From Chryseobacterium gleum (GTDB taxonomy: Bacteria; Bacteroidota; Bacteroidia; Flavobacteriales_D; Crocinitomicaceae): a DNA stretch of 15,583 nucleotides. Of this stretch, positions 14,632 to 15,583 are shown one piece after another. The notes under the pieces were generated by a model that had not been told where the DNA came from, searched no databases, and saw only the letters and a program-made list of their open reading frames with translations. Where the stretch lies: the NCBI GenBank assembly GCA_943326825.2, contig CALPUT020000023.1:1-15583 (forward strand). The letters run 5' to 3'. Every line of letters starts with the position of its first letter. Position 1 is the stretch's first letter. The position numbers and the translations under genes are program-made.

Positions 14632-15583
14632 ATGAAATTGAATTACACCTTTAACACACTTGTTTGGATAAACAAATCCAAAGCTAAAAATGGAATTGCA
14701 CCAATTTACATTAGAATTACTATTGACGGAAAAAGAGTTGAAATATCAACAGGTAAAACAGTCGCCATTGAAAAATGGAGTTCAGAAGGTCAAAACGTAA
14801 AAGGAAATAACGATGAAGCAAGAACAATTAATCAATTCATTCGATTAATGATTGGTCAAATAGAAAAGATTCATTTAAACATTTCAAATCAAAATATTGT
14901 TCCAACAGTATTTATGATAAAACAAGAATTACTTAATAAAGAAGAAAATAAAAAGCCTAAACAAAAAACAATCCTAGAAGCAATTGCCTACCACAACCTA
15001 AAAATGAAAGAAAAAGTCAATATCGGATTAATAAGTAAAAACACTTTAGTTCGCTATACAATGGTAGAAAGTAAAACCAAAAAATTCTTAATGCAATGTT
15101 ACAATGTTGAAGATTTAGAATTGACTTCATTAAAACTTTCCTACATAACAGAGTTCGAACATTATCTATTGACAAACGATAAACTTCAAACCAATTCAGC
15201 GCACAAATACATCAAGAATATTAAAACAGTTATCAATATGGCAATTGGTTTAGATTGGATTCAAACAAATCCATTCACTCAATTCAGATGCTCATATACA
15301 AATCCTGATAGAGAGATTTTGAATCAAATAGAAATTACAGAAGTGATGAACAAAGATTTGAAAGTTCCTAGACTGATTAAAATAAGAGACATTTTCATTT
15401 TTTGTTGTTACACTGGCTTTGCTTATTCAGACGTTCGTTCATTCGAACGAAATTCTGTAATGGTTGGTTTAGATGGTGAATATTGGTTAAGCACGCAAAG
15501 ACAAAAAACAGGAATCAAAGAAAGTGTTCCATTATTACCTCAAGCATTAGCGATCATTGAAAAATATAAAAACGATGCCTACT
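14632..15583 (+). CDS. Tyrosine recombinase (integrase), 3' end beyond window
   Basis: A partial integrase, 317 codons of the Bacteroidota phage/conjugative-element type, open to the end of the window. The N-terminal arm-binding domain (about residues 1-90) shows the family opening: NTLVWINKSKAKNGIAPIYI, then KRVEISTGK and EKWSSEGQNVKG. A SAM-like core-binding domain follows (about 105-230, including YITEFEHYLL and NSAHKYIKNIKTVINMAI). The catalytic domain starts near residue 245 with RDIFIFCCYTGFAYSDV. The position normally held by the first catalytic Arg is Ala264, as known for IntDOT-type relatives, which also lack it. The beta-hairpin Lys is Lys292 (QRQKTG). The HxxR and Tyr motifs lie outside the window. 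Position and direction relative to tRNA-Phe suggest it integrates an element at that tRNA. Confidence 0.93.
   Translation, partial: MKLNYTFNTLVWINKSKAKNGIAPIYIRITIDGKRVEISTGKTVAIEKWSSEGQNVKGNNDEARTINQFIRLMIGQIEKIHLNISNQNIVPTVFMIKQELLNKEENKKPKQKTILEAIAYHNLKMKEKVNIGLISKNTLVRYTMVESKTKKFLMQCYNVEDLELTSLKLSYITEFEHYLLTNDKLQTNSAHKYIKNIKTVINMAIGLDWIQTNPFTQFRCSYTNPDREILNQIEITEVMNKDLKVPRLIKIRDIFIFCCYTGFAYSDVRSFERNSVMVGLDGEYWLSTQRQKTGIKESVPLLPQALAIIEKYKNDAY

Larger units (their letters stand above)
14289..15583 (+). mobile_element. Probable left end of an integrative element at tRNA-Phe
   Basis: The tRNA gene, about 270 nt of repeat-rich non-coding DNA and an integrase pointing away from the tRNA form the usual left edge of a tRNA-targeted element. 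The cargo and the second attachment copy would lie past 15583, so the extent and type (prophage, conjugative element or island) are unknown. Lone integrases at tRNAs also occur as remnants. Confidence 0.6.

Overview
The window looks like a chromosomal segment of a low-GC Bacteroidota, probably a flavobacterium-like member of the Flavobacteriales. The support is AT-rich DNA, coding regions without strong Shine-Dalgarno sequences, repeated TAnnTTTG boxes upstream of genes (the -7 element of the Bacteroidota primary sigma factor), Bacteroidota-type gene neighbours (coaX, outer-membrane protein, lptC) and an integrase of the Bacteroidota type. Genus cannot be fixed by reading alone.

Layout. (1) 1-1863, minus strand: a tightly packed three-gene unit read from 1863 downward. 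It has a four-helix membrane protein with conserved-looking histidines, a lipoprotein c-type cytochrome, and the GTPase HflX, which is cut by the window edge. The genes overlap by 10 and 1 nt. (2) 1980-6308, plus strand: two exported amidohydrolase-superfamily proteins. The first is a two-domain protein of about 1014 aa and the second a single-domain protein. Of the three amidohydrolase domains, only one keeps the full metal-ligand set. (3) 6415-7014: a Fe/Mn superoxide dismutase with a very good promoter and its own terminator. (4) 7146-11206, minus strand: a housekeeping and accessory run. Read in transcription order it is bifunctional glucose/mannose-phosphate isomerase, lipB, a membrane-anchored serine hydrolase and a conserved-looking unknown; a separately promoted lipoprotein follows. 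(5) 11310-14195, minus strand: coaX, an outer-membrane protein, lptC and a 74-aa membrane protein, apparently one operon. The coaX promoter sits so close to its ATG that the transcript may be leaderless. (6) 14289-15583, plus strand: tRNA-Phe(GAA) with promoter and terminator, then about 240 nt of non-coding DNA rich in short repeats, then a tyrosine recombinase running off the window.

How the parts relate. Most genes serve core functions: ribosome rescue (hflX), CoA synthesis (coaX), LPS transport (lptC), lipoate attachment (lipB), sugar-phosphate interconversion and oxidative defence. The last 1.3 kb is different. A tRNA gene followed directly by an integrase is the usual left edge of an integrative element, and the window ends inside that gene, so the cargo and the other att site are not visible. 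The most distinctive non-coding signal is in the integrase leader: four GGTTACC/GGTAACC heptamers in two inverted pairs. One pair is a perfect 12-bp inverted repeat that encloses a candidate -7 promoter box; the other lies just before the integrase start codon.
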